A stretch of 64,000 bases of DNA from the NCBI GenBank assembly GCA_016700155.1, contig CP065001.1, forward strand, positions 248,001 through 312,000. The letters are read 5' to 3'. Position numbers and translations under genes: made by a program. Below the pieces are notes generated by a model that saw only the letters and a program-made list of their open reading frames with translations, was not told where the DNA came from and did not search any database. The DNA comes from Ignavibacteriales bacterium. Its GTDB lineage: Bacteria; Bacteroidota; Ignavibacteria; Ignavibacteriales; Ignavibacteriaceae. Below, one piece after another: positions 1 through 8,278 of this stretch; the first letter of the stretch is position 1, and every line of letters starts with the position of its first letter.

Positions 1-2
1 AT

Positions 3-389
3 TCTTCATCGGGTTTTAAAAAGGGTTTTGGAAAGTACAGTGTTGAACAGGACACATCATTATTCTTTTTCTATAAGAAGATGATATCAATCCGGAATTC
101 CAGTAAGGCATTACAGAAAGGCGCTTTGAATTTCCTTTATTCAAATGATGATAATGCTGTGTTTGCATTTGAAAGAATACTAGGTGATGAAAAAGTAATA
201 GTGGTTTTTAATACCGGGTCAAGGATTGATAATTTTACTCTGCCAATAGATATAAAAAAGGTATCTTACATGGAGTTAATTTCAGGTGTTTCCGGAATGG
301 CTGCGGGAACATCAGGCAATGACGCAGTATTAAATATAAGCATTGCTCCAAATTCTGTTCAGGTTTATAAACTTTATCCTGTAAAATAA
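3..389 (+). CDS. C-terminal end of an alpha-amylase-family (GH13) glycosidase, 5' truncated by window edge
   Basis: The reading frame is open to the left edge, so only the last ~128 residues are present. The visible part reads like the last helix and C-terminal beta domain of GH13 enzymes: LFFFYKKMISIRNSSKALQK (the 'xxYkkLIxlRnssxAL' helix after the TIM barrel), then VFAFERILGDEKVIVVFNTG, and a closing beta-sandwich strand series ending VQVYKLYPVK. The ATG at 81 lies inside this continuous frame and is not the true start. The catalytic barrel is outside the window, so substrate (starch, maltodextrin or trehalose) cannot be told. The HAD phosphatase gene begins one base after the stop, suggesting cotranscription. 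Confidence 0.72.
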   Translation, partial: SSSGFKKGFGKYSVEQDTSLFFFYKKMISIRNSSKALQKGALNFLYSNDDNAVFAFERILGDEKVIVVFNTGSRIDNFTLPIDIKKVSYMELISGVSGMAAGTSGNDAVLNISIAPNSVQVYKLYPVK

Positions 390-390
390 A

Positions 391-1179
391 ATGATTGAAA
401 AATACGACTATTTCATCTTTGATCTTGACGGCACAATTTATCGCGGTAACAGTATTATCTCCAGAGCCGCAGAAACAGTAAATCATCTTAAGAAAATCGG
501 GAAGAAAATAATTTACATCTCCAACAAAACCACAGGCAGCATTGAGGAATATTATAATTTCCTTTCCGGTTTCGGACTTCAAATTGAAAAGGACGAAATA
601 ATAAATTCTACATTAGTATTAAAAAAATATCTTTCTGAAAATCATTCTGGAGAAACATTTTTTGCGATTGGCGAAAAAATATTCATTAGTGAGATAGAAG
701 ATGCAGGTCTTAAGTATGAGGAAGACCCATTAAAAATTAAAATTGTTCTTATTACGCTGGACCGTACTTTGAATTATGAAAAACTTGAAATAGCAGGGCG
801 CGCTCTTGAAAACGGTGCAAGATTCTATGCTGCCAATATAGATGATACCTGTCCTGTGGATGTGGGTGAAGTACTCGATGCCGGTGCTACAATATCTGCA
901 CTTGAAAAACGAACTCACAGAAAACTTGAAAAGCATTTTGGAAAACCATCAGGTTATATGATAAATGAAATTAAACAGCGTCTTGGTTCCGACCTGTCAA
1001 AAGTTCTTTTAACAGGTGACAGGCTTGAGACTGATATAGCGATGGGGAATGCATGCGGAATAGATACTGCGCTTGTTTCAACAGGCGTTAAGTATTTTCC
1101 AAACGGAAATGCAGATGTAAAGCCTACGTACAATATTGATTCGGTATTTGACCTGATAAAGACAAAAATCAGCGATTAA
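391..1179 (+). CDS. HAD-IIA family phosphatase (NagD/4-nitrophenylphosphatase type)
   Basis: This cytoplasmic HAD hydrolase has 262 aa, typical of the NagD/phosphoglycolate phosphatase branch. Motif I is FDLDGT, with nucleophile Asp11 and acid/base Asp13. Motif II is Ser44 in YISNKTT. Motif III lysine lies in GKPSG (184-188), and motif IV is LLTGDRLETDIAMG (206-219) with Asp210 and Asp215. The C2-type cap lies between motifs II and III. Physiological substrate is unknown; members act on nucleotide monophosphates, phosphoglycolate or sugar phosphates. The start follows the amylase-family stop by one base, so it probably shares that mRNA, which would fit a role in sugar-phosphate turnover (inference). 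Confidence 0.85.
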   Translation: MIEKYDYFIFDLDGTIYRGNSIISRAAETVNHLKKIGKKIIYISNKTTGSIEEYYNFLSGFGLQIEKDEIINSTLVLKKYLSENHSGETFFAIGEKIFISEIEDAGLKYEEDPLKIKIVLITLDRTLNYEKLEIAGRALENGARFYAANIDDTCPVDVGEVLDAGATISALEKRTHRKLEKHFGKPSGYMINEIKQRLGSDLSKVLLTGDRLETDIAMGNACGIDTALVSTGVKYFPNGNADVKPTYNIDSVFDLIKTKISD

Positions 1180-1195
1180 TTTTTATTAAGTAACC

Positions 1196-1223
1196 CAACC
1201 TTTTAAACGTGCCCGTAGTCTAA
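1196..1223 (+). promoter_or_regulatory. Candidate ECF-sigma promoter, likely autoregulatory
   Basis: Just upstream of the ECF sigma gene there is an AAC-containing -35-like block (CAACCTT, 1196-1202) and a GTCTAA -10-like block (1218-1223) separated by 15 bp. This is the general layout of ECF promoters (AAC-type -35, CGTC-like -10). It starts 20 bp before the sigma ATG. Recognition by this sigma factor is inferred; no second copy was identified elsewhere in the window. Confidence 0.4.
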
Positions 1224-1243
1224 CAGCTTAGAAATAAAAAATT

Positions 1244-1822
1244 ATGCTGCAGACAGACTCAGAATTAATCATAAAAGCCCAAAAAGGTGATGCCCTGGCA
1301 TTCGAGGAATTGATATACCGTTACGATAAGAACGTGCTTTCGCTGGTTTTCAAATATGTGCGGGACCCGGACGAAGCAAAAGACTTATACCAGGATGTTT
1401 TTTTAAGAGTCTACCGCGGACTGAAAAATTTTGAACATCGAAGTGAATTTTCAACATGGCTGTTCCGGATCGCAACAAATGTATGCCTTACTTATAAAAG
1501 CAGGCACAAAAAAAGGATGATGGTTTCGTTTTATGATAAACCGGAAGATGAACACGAAGAAAATATTTTTGAATCAACTATTGCTGATACCGGGTTGACG
1601 CCGGATAAAAAACTTGAAGACATTGAGACTGATTCGAAAATACAATCGGCTCTGGATAATTTGTCACCTAAACAAAAAATGTCATTTGTGCTTAAACATT
1701 ATGAGGGATATAAGATAAGAGAGATAGCTGAAATTATGGATTGTAAAGAAGGAACGATTAAAAAGTATTTGTTTGATGCTGTTCAAAAGCTGCGCCTGGA
1801 ACTTGCAGCAATATATAATTGA
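1244..1822 (+). CDS. ECF-type RNA polymerase sigma factor (sigma-70 family)
   Basis: The protein has 192 aa, normal for ECF sigma factors. Region 2 spans ~20-95: DPDEAKDLYQDVFLRVYRGL followed by FSTWLFRIATNVCL and a basic KSRHKKR stretch. Region 4 spans ~135-190: LSPKQKMSFVLKHYEGYKIR, then EIAEIMDCKEGTIKKYL as the helix-turn-helix, ending in LRLELAAIYN. A linker with acidic residues separates them. The next gene is a zinc-finger membrane anti-sigma factor whose start lies 12 bp after this stop, the usual sigma/anti-sigma pairing. The downstream DUF4097 and DUF5916 genes are the likely regulon core (inference from operon layout). Confidence 0.92.
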   Translation: MLQTDSELIIKAQKGDALAFEELIYRYDKNVLSLVFKYVRDPDEAKDLYQDVFLRVYRGLKNFEHRSEFSTWLFRIATNVCLTYKSRHKKRMMVSFYDKPEDEHEENIFESTIADTGLTPDKKLEDIETDSKIQSALDNLSPKQKMSFVLKHYEGYKIREIAEIMDCKEGTIKKYLFDAVQKLRLELAAIYN

Positions 1823-1833
1823 TGAGGAGAAAA

Positions 1834-2799
1834 ATGGAACACAGGAATTTCGAAGAACTAGTACATCTATCGGTTTTTGGTGAGTTAAAAAAAACCGAAC
1901 GTGTTTTGCTTGAAGCACACCTTTCAGAATGTGTTGATTGCAGGGAGGAATTAGAATCATTATTAAAATTGAAAAGTATCCTCAATAAAAACAGAAGCGT
2001 TGAAGTTGACGATAAATTGTTGAATGAAGCAAGAATGGAACTTCGTTCTGCTATCAGAAGGGAAAAATCCAAACCGGATTTTTTGGGTGGTATTTTATTC
2101 AGTGTAAAATCTTTACTGGTTCAAAATTATAAACCCGTTTTATCGGGACTGACGCTTTTAATTTTCGGGCTGTTACTCGGATATCTTTTCTTTTATCAGC
2201 CTGCTGACCCTGTACTGCTCACCGATAACGGTAGTCCCAATAATGGTGTAAGTTCAGTTTTGAACAGTAATGATGTAAGAATTTCTAATGTCAGGTTTTT
2301 AGACCAGGATGTTTCCGACGGGGAAGTGGAGTTTGTATTTGAGGCTATCAGACCAATGCGTATTAAAGGAAGAATTGATGATGAAAATATTAAGAATATC
2401 CTAACTTACTCAATACTAAATGATGATAACCCGGGCACGCGGTTAAACACACTGAGTCTTATAAATTCCAAAGAATCACCTTCAATGGATATGGAAATTA
2501 AATCTGCAGTACTCGATGTAGTAATGTATGATGAGAATACGGGAGTGAGACGCGAAGCATTTAAACTGCTAACTAAATTCCCGTATGATGAAGAAATTAA
2601 ACAAACTTACCTGTACGTGCTTATGAACGATTCAAGTTCAAGCATGAGGATAGATGCTATGAAAGCTCTGGTTGATGCAGGTAAAGGCGGGTATAAATTC
2701 AGCCCGGATGATCTTTCAGTTTTCAAGGAGAAGATGCGAACTGATGAAAACAACTATATACGTTACTACGCAAAAACTGTTTTACAGGAGAACAAATAA
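1834..2799 (+). CDS. Zinc-finger membrane anti-sigma factor with HEAT-like C-terminal repeats
   Basis: I place the start at the ATG at 1834, behind a GAGGAG ribosome site, rather than at the upstream TTG/ATG codons, giving 321 aa. The N-terminus holds the anti-sigma zinc motif H-x3-C-x2-C (His29, Cys33, Cys36) that clamps ECF sigma factors. One membrane helix lies at ~102-121. The outer part, ~185-320, has repeated helical units of HEAT type, such as YSILNDDNPGTRLNTLSLI and LMNDSSSSMRIDAMKALVDA, probably forming the periplasmic sensor. HEAT repeats are an uncommon sensor module for this family. It is cotranscribed between the sigma gene and the DUF4097 gene. Confidence 0.85.
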   Translation: MEHRNFEELVHLSVFGELKKTERVLLEAHLSECVDCREELESLLKLKSILNKNRSVEVDDKLLNEARMELRSAIRREKSKPDFLGGILFSVKSLLVQNYKPVLSGLTLLIFGLLLGYLFFYQPADPVLLTDNGSPNNGVSSVLNSNDVRISNVRFLDQDVSDGEVEFVFEAIRPMRIKGRIDDENIKNILTYSILNDDNPGTRLNTLSLINSKESPSMDMEIKSAVLDVVMYDENTGVRREAFKLLTKFPYDEEIKQTYLYVLMNDSSSSMRIDAMKALVDAGKGGYKFSPDDLSVFKEKMRTDENNYIRYYAKTVLQENK

Positions 2800-2800
2800 C

Positions 2801-3919
2801 ATGAAAAAATCTGCTTTGCATCTTTTGCTCATTCTAGGATTACTCTTCATTTCAACCGGTGAAGTGTCAGCACAGTCATCAAAGACTTTTAAAGTCGGTA
2901 AAGGAGGAACACTTGATATCGTTACAACTTTCGGTGATATCAAAATTAAGTCCTGGGATAAAAATGAAATTCTCGTTAAGTATGATATTGATGAGGATGA
3001 AGAAATCTACAGCGGCATAAAATTTAATCAGAATGGAAATGACCTGACAATCAGAGCTACACAAGGGTATGGAACTTCATTTGACATAACTGTACCCGTG
3101 AATTTTAATCTGAAAATTGTCACCTCTGCAGGCGATATTCATCTGGTTAACGCTATTACAGGTGAAGTAAATGCGAGCACATCAGGAGGAGATGTAACCT
3201 TGAGTGATGTGACCGGTAAAGTGAAACTTACTACCGGAGGTGGTGATGTTCGAACAGGAAATATAAAAGGAACCGCGACTGTAAGTTCAAGCGGTGGAGA
3301 TCTGAATGCCGGTGTGGTAGACGGTGACGCAGTATTTACAACCGGCGGCGGAAATGTTCAGATTGCCACCGGCAGTAAAACACTGACCGTGTCGACAGCA
3401 GGTGGAAATGTTTCTGTTGGAAACACAGGTGGTAACGCGACCGTTACAACCGGCGGCGGAAATATTTCTCTTGGTAAAGTTGGCGGCACTGCAGTCGTTA
3501 AAACCGGCGGCGGCGATATTAAAGTTGACAATGTATCCGGCGATGTTAAAGGTGTTACAGGTTCAGGAAATATTACTCTTCACTCAAGTGAAGATAAGGT
3601 AAATGTCGTATCGGGATCAGGTGATCTTGTTGTCAGTTTTTATCCCGGTGCTTCAGGTGATAGTAAAGTTGTAACGGGGTTTGGTGATATAAAATTATAT
3701 ATCCCGGAAAATTCAAGAACAACAATCGTCGCAAAGGTCAGAGAAGGAGGTTGGGGTGATTCTAAAAATAATGATGCTATCAAATCTGATTTCCCGATAA
3801 CAACAGAAAATAAGGACGGAATTTCAATCATCACACATTATCAGTTAAACGGCGGCGGAAGTACAATTTATGTTGAGACAGGCTCTGGAACAATTGAGTT
3901 AAGAAAACTTAAGAAATAA
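2801..3919 (+). CDS. Secreted DUF4097-family beta-repeat protein
   Basis: The start is the ATG at 2801, one base after the anti-sigma stop, with CAGGAG upstream; the frame is open further left but has no reason to start earlier. The 372-aa product opens with a signal peptide (1-25, ending SAQSS). The rest is a run of short repeats of the form GGGDI/GGGNV with alternating strands, the DUF4097 right-handed beta-helix (putative adhesin) fold, closing with GSGTIELRKLKK. These proteins are often encoded next to ECF/anti-sigma pairs; their biochemical role is not established. Location is predicted to be periplasm or cell surface. Confidence 0.82.
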   Translation: MKKSALHLLLILGLLFISTGEVSAQSSKTFKVGKGGTLDIVTTFGDIKIKSWDKNEILVKYDIDEDEEIYSGIKFNQNGNDLTIRATQGYGTSFDITVPVNFNLKIVTSAGDIHLVNAITGEVNASTSGGDVTLSDVTGKVKLTTGGGDVRTGNIKGTATVSSSGGDLNAGVVDGDAVFTTGGGNVQIATGSKTLTVSTAGGNVSVGNTGGNATVTTGGGNISLGKVGGTAVVKTGGGDIKVDNVSGDVKGVTGSGNITLHSSEDKVNVVSGSGDLVVSFYPGASGDSKVVTGFGDIKLYIPENSRTTIVAKVREGGWGDSKNNDAIKSDFPITTENKDGISIITHYQLNGGGSTIYVETGSGTIELRKLKK

Positions 3920-3980
3920 ACCTCAGCGGGAAACATTAATTAATCTAAACCGTCTTAACAAATGTAAACGAAGGTGATGA

Positions 3981-6623
3981 ATGAAAATATTAATTTTACT
4001 GCTGTTGGTTGCATTAGCAAAAACAAATGCCGCACAGGGTGAAACACCAAAAGAACTGAAAAAAACAATCCCGGCTCATAAGATATCCGAGACTATTGAA
4101 CTGGATGGGGCATTAAGCGAAAAAATCTGGTTGAACGCACAAGGCTTTAGCACCTTTACCCAAAAAGATCCTGTTGAAGGTGCGCCTGCGACAGAACAAA
4201 CTGTTGTAACAATCGCTTATGATGCGGAAGCAATTTACTTCGGGGTGAAACTGACAGACAGTTCACCCGATTCGATAACTGCAAGACTTGCCCGCAAAGA
4301 TGTTTATGTTGATGCTGATATGATCTATGTTTATATCGATCCGTACAACGATAAACGAAGCGGATATTATTTTGCGCTCAACGCTGCTGGAACTATGTAT
4401 GATGGTGTTCTTTACAATGACGACTGGAGTGACGATTCATGGGACGGAGTATGGGACGGCAAATCAATTATCAATGAAGATGGCTGGTCTGCTGAGTTTA
4501 AAATTCCATTCTCACAGTTACGGTTTAATGCGATGGATGAGAATACATGGGGCGTTAATGTTAAACGTGTAATCTCACGTAAGAATGAATATGACTATCT
4601 TGTAATGGTACCCAAAAATGAAAGCGGCTTTGTTTCAAGGTTTGCAGAACTAAACGGGCTTGAAAATCTTCATCAACCCGGTAACATGGAAATTCTCCCT
4701 TATATAACCGGCAGAGCTGAATACACTCATCCGGAATCGAATAATCCATTTAATGATGGCTCCACATATCAGCCTAAAATTGGTGCGGACTTTAAAACAA
4801 ATCTCGGTACAAATCTTACATTAAACGCAACAGTGTTTCCGGATTATGGACAGGTAGAAATAGATCCGGCAGTTATTAATCTTAGTGACGTTGAAACTTA
4901 TTTCTCCGAGAAGAGACCTTTCTTTATTGAGGGATCAACAATATTTGAATTCGGTCAAGGCGGTGCACGGAATTATTGGGGATTCAACTGGTCGAACCCT
5001 AACTTCTTTTACAGCAGAAGAATCGGAAGAGTGCCGCAGGGAAGCTTGCCTTCATCTGATTATGCTGATATACCTTCAGGTACTGATATACTTGGTGCTG
5101 CTAAACTCACCGGTAAAATAAGTAACAGTTGGAACATTGGAACAATCCAATCTCTCACATCCAGGGAACATGCTGAGATTGATTTGAACGGGAACAGGTC
5201 TGATGTAGAAATCGAACCCCTCACATATTATGGAATTTTTCGAGCGCAAAAAGAAATTGATGAAGGCAGGCAGGCTATCGGATTTATTTCTACTGTAACA
5301 TCAAGAATGTTTAAAGACGGAAGACTACGTGATGAGATAAATTCAAATGCATTCACCGGCGGCATTGACGGCTGGACCTTTCTTGATTCATCCAAAACAT
5401 GGGTCACAACCGGTTGGGTTGGTATGAGTCATATTACCGGAAGTAATGAACGGATAATAAATGTTCAGAGAAACTCGCAGCATTATTTTCAGCGACCGGA
5501 CTTAAAGACAAACAGGTTTGATAGTACGGCGACTTCATTGACCGGCTACGCGGGAAGAATTTACTTGAACAAACAAAAAGGTAATTCATTCTTCAATAGT
5601 GCATTTGGTTTTGTAACACCCAGCTTTGATGTAAATGATGTTGGTTTTATCGGGCGCGCGGATGTATTAAATATGCATCTCGGCGGAGGTTATTCATGGA
5701 AAGACCCAACTGACTTTTACAGGTACTTTGAATTAGGCGGCGCAGTATTCAGAAATTATGATTTTGACGGTAACATAACCTGGCATGGTATTTATCACTT
5801 CGGGTATTATGAGTTTACAAATTATTACAGTATAAACTGGAACCTCGCATACAACCCCGAGTCAATTAACAATCGTGGTACACGCGGCGGTCCATTGATG
5901 AGAAACCATTCGGGTTACCAGGTAAGTTTCTATGCCAATTCAGACAGCCGCAAAGACTGGGTGGTTGGTCTTGGTCATTTCAGATATGAAAGACCGGATA
6001 ATTCATACGAATGGTCTGTTGATCCGGAACTTGTGTTAAGACCTGCAACAAATGTATCTGTAACCATTAGTCCCTCCTACGGAAAAAATATTGAGAGTAT
6101 GCAATACGTAGGCGCAGTCGATGATCCTCTTGCGTCGGCTACGTTCGGCAGACGTTATCTTTTCGGTGAACTGGATCAGACCACATTTTCCGCCGGAATA
6201 AGATTGAACTGGACTTTTACACCAAAACTAAGTCTACAGCTTTATGTTCAGCCATTAATTTCATCCGGCAAATACACAAACATAAAAGAACTATCCCGTC
6301 CAGCCAGTTATGACTTTTTGATTTACGGGCAATATGGTTCAACCATAAATAATGAAACAAAAGAGATTGATCCTGATGGAAGCGGACCAGCGCAGCCATT
6401 CACTATAAGTAACCCTGATTTTAATTTTAAATCACTAAGAGGCAATGCAGTGCTTCGATGGGAATATCTGCCAGGTTCAGTACTTTATTTTGTCTGGACA
6501 CAAAGCCGATCGGATTTTGAGGAACTCGGGGAATTTCAATTCAAAAAATCCGTTAACCGCCTGTGGGACGCAAAGGCTGATAACATTTTTATGGTTAAGT
6601 TCACATACTGGCTTAATATGTAA
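3981..6623 (+). CDS. CBM9-like / DUF5916 outer-membrane protein
   Basis: This 880-aa protein begins after a GAAGGTGATG ribosome site and carries a signal peptide (about 1-18, ending TNAAQG). Residues ~30-215 match the carbohydrate-binding family 9-like fold (IELDGALSEKIW at the start, AIYFGVKLTDSSPDSI inside). The remaining ~650 residues match DUF5916: PFFIEGSTIFEFG, then many amphipathic beta strands rich in Tyr and Trp, ending KFTYWLNM, as expected for an outer-membrane barrel. Substrate is unknown; the family is common in FCB bacteria and is thought to act in surface polymer handling. It is the last gene of the ECF operon. Confidence 0.85.
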   Translation: MKILILLLLVALAKTNAAQGETPKELKKTIPAHKISETIELDGALSEKIWLNAQGFSTFTQKDPVEGAPATEQTVVTIAYDAEAIYFGVKLTDSSPDSITARLARKDVYVDADMIYVYIDPYNDKRSGYYFALNAAGTMYDGVLYNDDWSDDSWDGVWDGKSIINEDGWSAEFKIPFSQLRFNAMDENTWGVNVKRVISRKNEYDYLVMVPKNESGFVSRFAELNGLENLHQPGNMEILPYITGRAEYTHPESNNPFNDGSTYQPKIGADFKTNLGTNLTLNATVFPDYGQVEIDPAVINLSDVETYFSEKRPFFIEGSTIFEFGQGGARNYWGFNWSNPNFFYSRRIGRVPQGSLPSSDYADIPSGTDILGAAKLTGKISNSWNIGTIQSLTSREHAEIDLNGNRSDVEIEPLTYYGIFRAQKEIDEGRQAIGFISTVTSRMFKDGRLRDEINSNAFTGGIDGWTFLDSSKTWVTTGWVGMSHITGSNERIINVQRNSQHYFQRPDLKTNRFDSTATSLTGYAGRIYLNKQKGNSFFNSAFGFVTPSFDVNDVGFIGRADVLNMHLGGGYSWKDPTDFYRYFELGGAVFRNYDFDGNITWHGIYHFGYYEFTNYYSINWNLAYNPESINNRGTRGGPLMRNHSGYQVSFYANSDSRKDWVVGLGHFRYERPDNSYEWSVDPELVLRPATNVSVTISPSYGKNIESMQYVGAVDDPLASATFGRRYLFGELDQTTFSAGIRLNWTFTPKLSLQLYVQPLISSGKYTNIKELSRPASYDFLIYGQYGSTINNETKEIDPDGSGPAQPFTISNPDFNFKSLRGNAVLRWEYLPGSVLYFVWTQSRSDFEELGEFQFKKSVNRLWDAKADNIFMVKFTYWLNM

Positions 6624-6641
6624 AACTATTTTTACAATTCT

Positions 6642-6700
6642 CGGCGGGATTTATCCCGCCGGATATTTATAAAAACAAACCGGCAACCGTTTTAACGGTT
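6642..6700 (+). terminator. Two hairpins downstream of the DUF5916 gene, probable transcription end
   Basis: The first hairpin pairs CGGCGGGAT (6642-6650) with ATCCCGCCG (6653-6661) around a TT loop, 18 bp after the DUF5916 stop. The second pairs AACCGTT (6685-6691) with AACGGTT (6694-6700). Neither has a clean U-run directly after it, so the first may be a REP-like palindrome that also ends transcription. Confidence 0.45.
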
Positions 6701-6778
6701 TACCTTAAATACCGACACCCCAAGCTTTTTAATAAATCGAAACTTAACTATTTTCATACACGTAATTTGAAAAAATAT

Positions 6779-6860
6779 GCCCCTGTAGCTCAGTGGATAC
6801 CTGCCCGACTTGGCTGTAAAAATAAAGAGTCGGTCAAGGCGGGGAGCAGAAGTTTCCTGA
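6779..6860 (+). pseudogene. Decayed tRNA-Arg copy A (5' half, with 44-nt insert)
   Basis: The first 21 bases are identical to the 5' end of the intact tRNA-Arg at 6973 (acceptor strand, D-stem, D-loop up to GGATA). Bases 6800-6843 are a 44-nt insert, then the match resumes with GAGCAGAAGTTTCCT, the D-stem closing strand and anticodon arm with the CCT anticodon. The match stops there, so the variable arm, T-arm and 3' acceptor strand are missing. It runs straight into the first GIY-YIG remnant. It cannot fold as a tRNA. Confidence 0.8.
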
Positions 6861-6866
6861 AAGAAT

Positions 6867-6950
6867 ATGAAATATTGGATATATATATTAAAGAGTATAG
6901 ATACTGATAAAACGTACGTTGGATTTACAAACGATTTAGAAAGAAGATAA
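6867..6950 (+). pseudogene. Truncated GIY-YIG nuclease remnant 1 (27 codons)
   Basis: The frame reads MKYWIYILKSIDTDKTYVGF then TNDLERR and stop. This is the start of the small GIY-YIG nuclease family (YhbQ/UPF0213 type), with YIL for GIY and YVG for YIG, and the first helix ending LERR. The catalytic Arg-containing and Glu-containing parts further on are absent, so no enzyme can be made. After the stop the same frame carries on (SQY) and then passes into the intact tRNA-Arg gene 22 bp later. Short GIY-YIG frames abutting tRNA genes are a recurrent pattern that I recall from other genomes. Confidence 0.78.
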
Positions 6951-6972
6951 AGTCAATATTAGAAAAAAATAT

Positions 6973-7045
<73 letters not shown>

Positions 7046-7086
7046 CAATTCAACACTAAGTTAGTTCCTGTTTAAACTCTACACCA

Positions 7087-7170
7087 ATGGATTAATATGG
7101 TTATATACTAAAGAGTATGGATTCTGATAAAACTTACGTTGGATTTAAAATCGATTTAGAAAAAAGATAA
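7087..7170 (+). pseudogene. Truncated GIY-YIG nuclease remnant 2 (28 codons, internal stop)
   Basis: This 84-base segment aligns base for base in length with remnant 1. It reads M-D-stop-Y-G then YILKSMDSDKTYVGFKIDL and EKR-stop. It keeps the YIL...YVG core but has a stop at codon 3, so it is dead. It ends at the same residue as remnant 1 and is followed at the same 22-bp distance by a tRNA-Arg copy. The truncation therefore happened before the remnant and tRNA were duplicated as a unit. Confidence 0.75.
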
Positions 7171-7192
7171 AGTCAATATTAGAAGACAATAT

Positions 7193-7305
7193 GCCCCTGT
7201 AGCGCGATGGATACCAGCCCGGCTTGATAGTGAAATAAAGGGGCGGTCAAGGCGGTGAGCATAAGTTTCCTACCCGCCTCAGGCGGGCGATTCCTCTCGG
7301 GGGTA
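7193..7305 (+). pseudogene. Decayed tRNA-Arg copy C (113 nt, two insertions)
   Basis: Both acceptor strands survive (GCCCCTG at 7193, CGGGGGT at 7298-7304), as do the T-arm 3' strand TTCCTCT and the anticodon-arm start AAGTTTCCT. A 43-nt insert (7214-7256) sits at exactly the same D-loop position as in copy A and is related to it in sequence. A second change replaces the anticodon 3' strand and variable arm with a palindrome (7273-7287). The D-stem is also mutated (GCGC for GCTC). It is not a functional tRNA. Confidence 0.75.
7273..7287. repeat. Small GC palindrome, copy 1
   Basis: CCCGCCT-C-AGGCGGG is a 7-bp perfect inverted repeat inside decayed tRNA copy C. A near-identical core, CCGCCTCAGGCGG, occurs at 56654-56666 in an intergenic gap. 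It looks like a dispersed REP-type element. Confidence 0.55.
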
Positions 7306-7430
7306 CAAATAATGAGTTCATTTTTATTTTGCGATTCTTCTCAGTATTCAAGAAACGCCATTCCCAAAAATAGTTCATCCTTTCTATTGAATTCTAAAAT
7401 TATCATTGTCATCTTGCGATAAAAACTATA

Positions 7431-8276
7431 ATGAAAAAATCATTTAAGATAATGTTAATTGCTATAGTAGTGCTAATTTCAACACTTGCAGGAATTTACT
7501 TAATAGCCTGGAAATCTCCGCCATACTACATAGTTGAAGACACCTCAGAAGTATTTTCCGACTCAATGATTTCGTTTAAAGATTATGATTTGATTATTGA
7601 TCACCCGCGTCCATTAATAATATCCAATTCTAACCTTGTAATCTTCGGTGCTGAACATTCAAGAGACCCGCATCATCCGCAAATAAAATTGATTGAAGAT
7701 GAATGGAATAAACTCAAACCCACTGTGACTCTTGTTGAAGGTAGATTGGATTTTTTATTACCTGGTTTAATGGATCCTGTAGAAAATCTTGGCGAAGGCG
7801 GATATGTTAAATATCTTTCTCAGCGCGATGACCTGGATATCTTTAACTGGGATTTATCCAAAGAACAACTTGCCAAAGAATTATTGAGAAAGTTTGAACC
7901 CGAGCAGATCGCACTCGCACAAATATTAAATCCGTACTTTGGACAGTTACGACACGGTAAACCTTCCAGCCCAGAAGAATATATAAGCGAATACTACAAA
8001 CGTGCTGAGTATGTTAATCAGCAGGATAATTTTAAAACTGTAATTGATATAGATAAGTACTGGAAAAAATATTTTCCTGAAGGACCTGACTGGAGGGATG
8101 TTGATGATAGTTATGGGCTGCCCGGTTACCTTGATGAGATGATGATATTCACCAATGATTTAAGAAATATACAGCTTACGAGGGTAGTAAAAGAATTGTT
8201 GAAAAAAGGTGAGAAAGTATTTTTGATTTGTGGTTCCAGTCACGCAGCGTGTGTTGAACCTTCATTCCGGAATTAA
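7431..8276 (+). CDS. Membrane-anchored TraB/TIKI/EreA-superfamily-like protein
   Basis: The 281-aa product has an N-terminal membrane anchor or uncleaved signal (7-27). The remainder shows three motifs in the order seen in the TIKI/TraB/EreA fold: GAEH (73-76), LVEGR (101-105, Glu103) and GSSHA (268-272). Members use these His and Glu residues for metal binding or hydrolysis; some are proteases, others esterases. Sequence similarity is weak enough that the substrate cannot be named. It stands alone between the tRNA region and a convergent gene whose stop lies 2 bp away. No ribosome site is obvious. Confidence 0.5.
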   Translation: MKKSFKIMLIAIVVLISTLAGIYLIAWKSPPYYIVEDTSEVFSDSMISFKDYDLIIDHPRPLIISNSNLVIFGAEHSRDPHHPQIKLIEDEWNKLKPTVTLVEGRLDFLLPGLMDPVENLGEGGYVKYLSQRDDLDIFNWDLSKEQLAKELLRKFEPEQIALAQILNPYFGQLRHGKPSSPEEYISEYYKRAEYVNQQDNFKTVIDIDKYWKKYFPEGPDWRDVDDSYGLPGYLDEMMIFTNDLRNIQLTRVVKELLKKGEKVFLICGSSHAACVEPSFRN

Positions 8277-8278
8277 AA

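Noticed and set aside
2672..2800. Upstream extension of the DUF4097 gene
   Set aside because: The extension overlaps the anti-sigma gene in another frame and would bury the signal peptide; the ATG at 2801 has a ribosome site.
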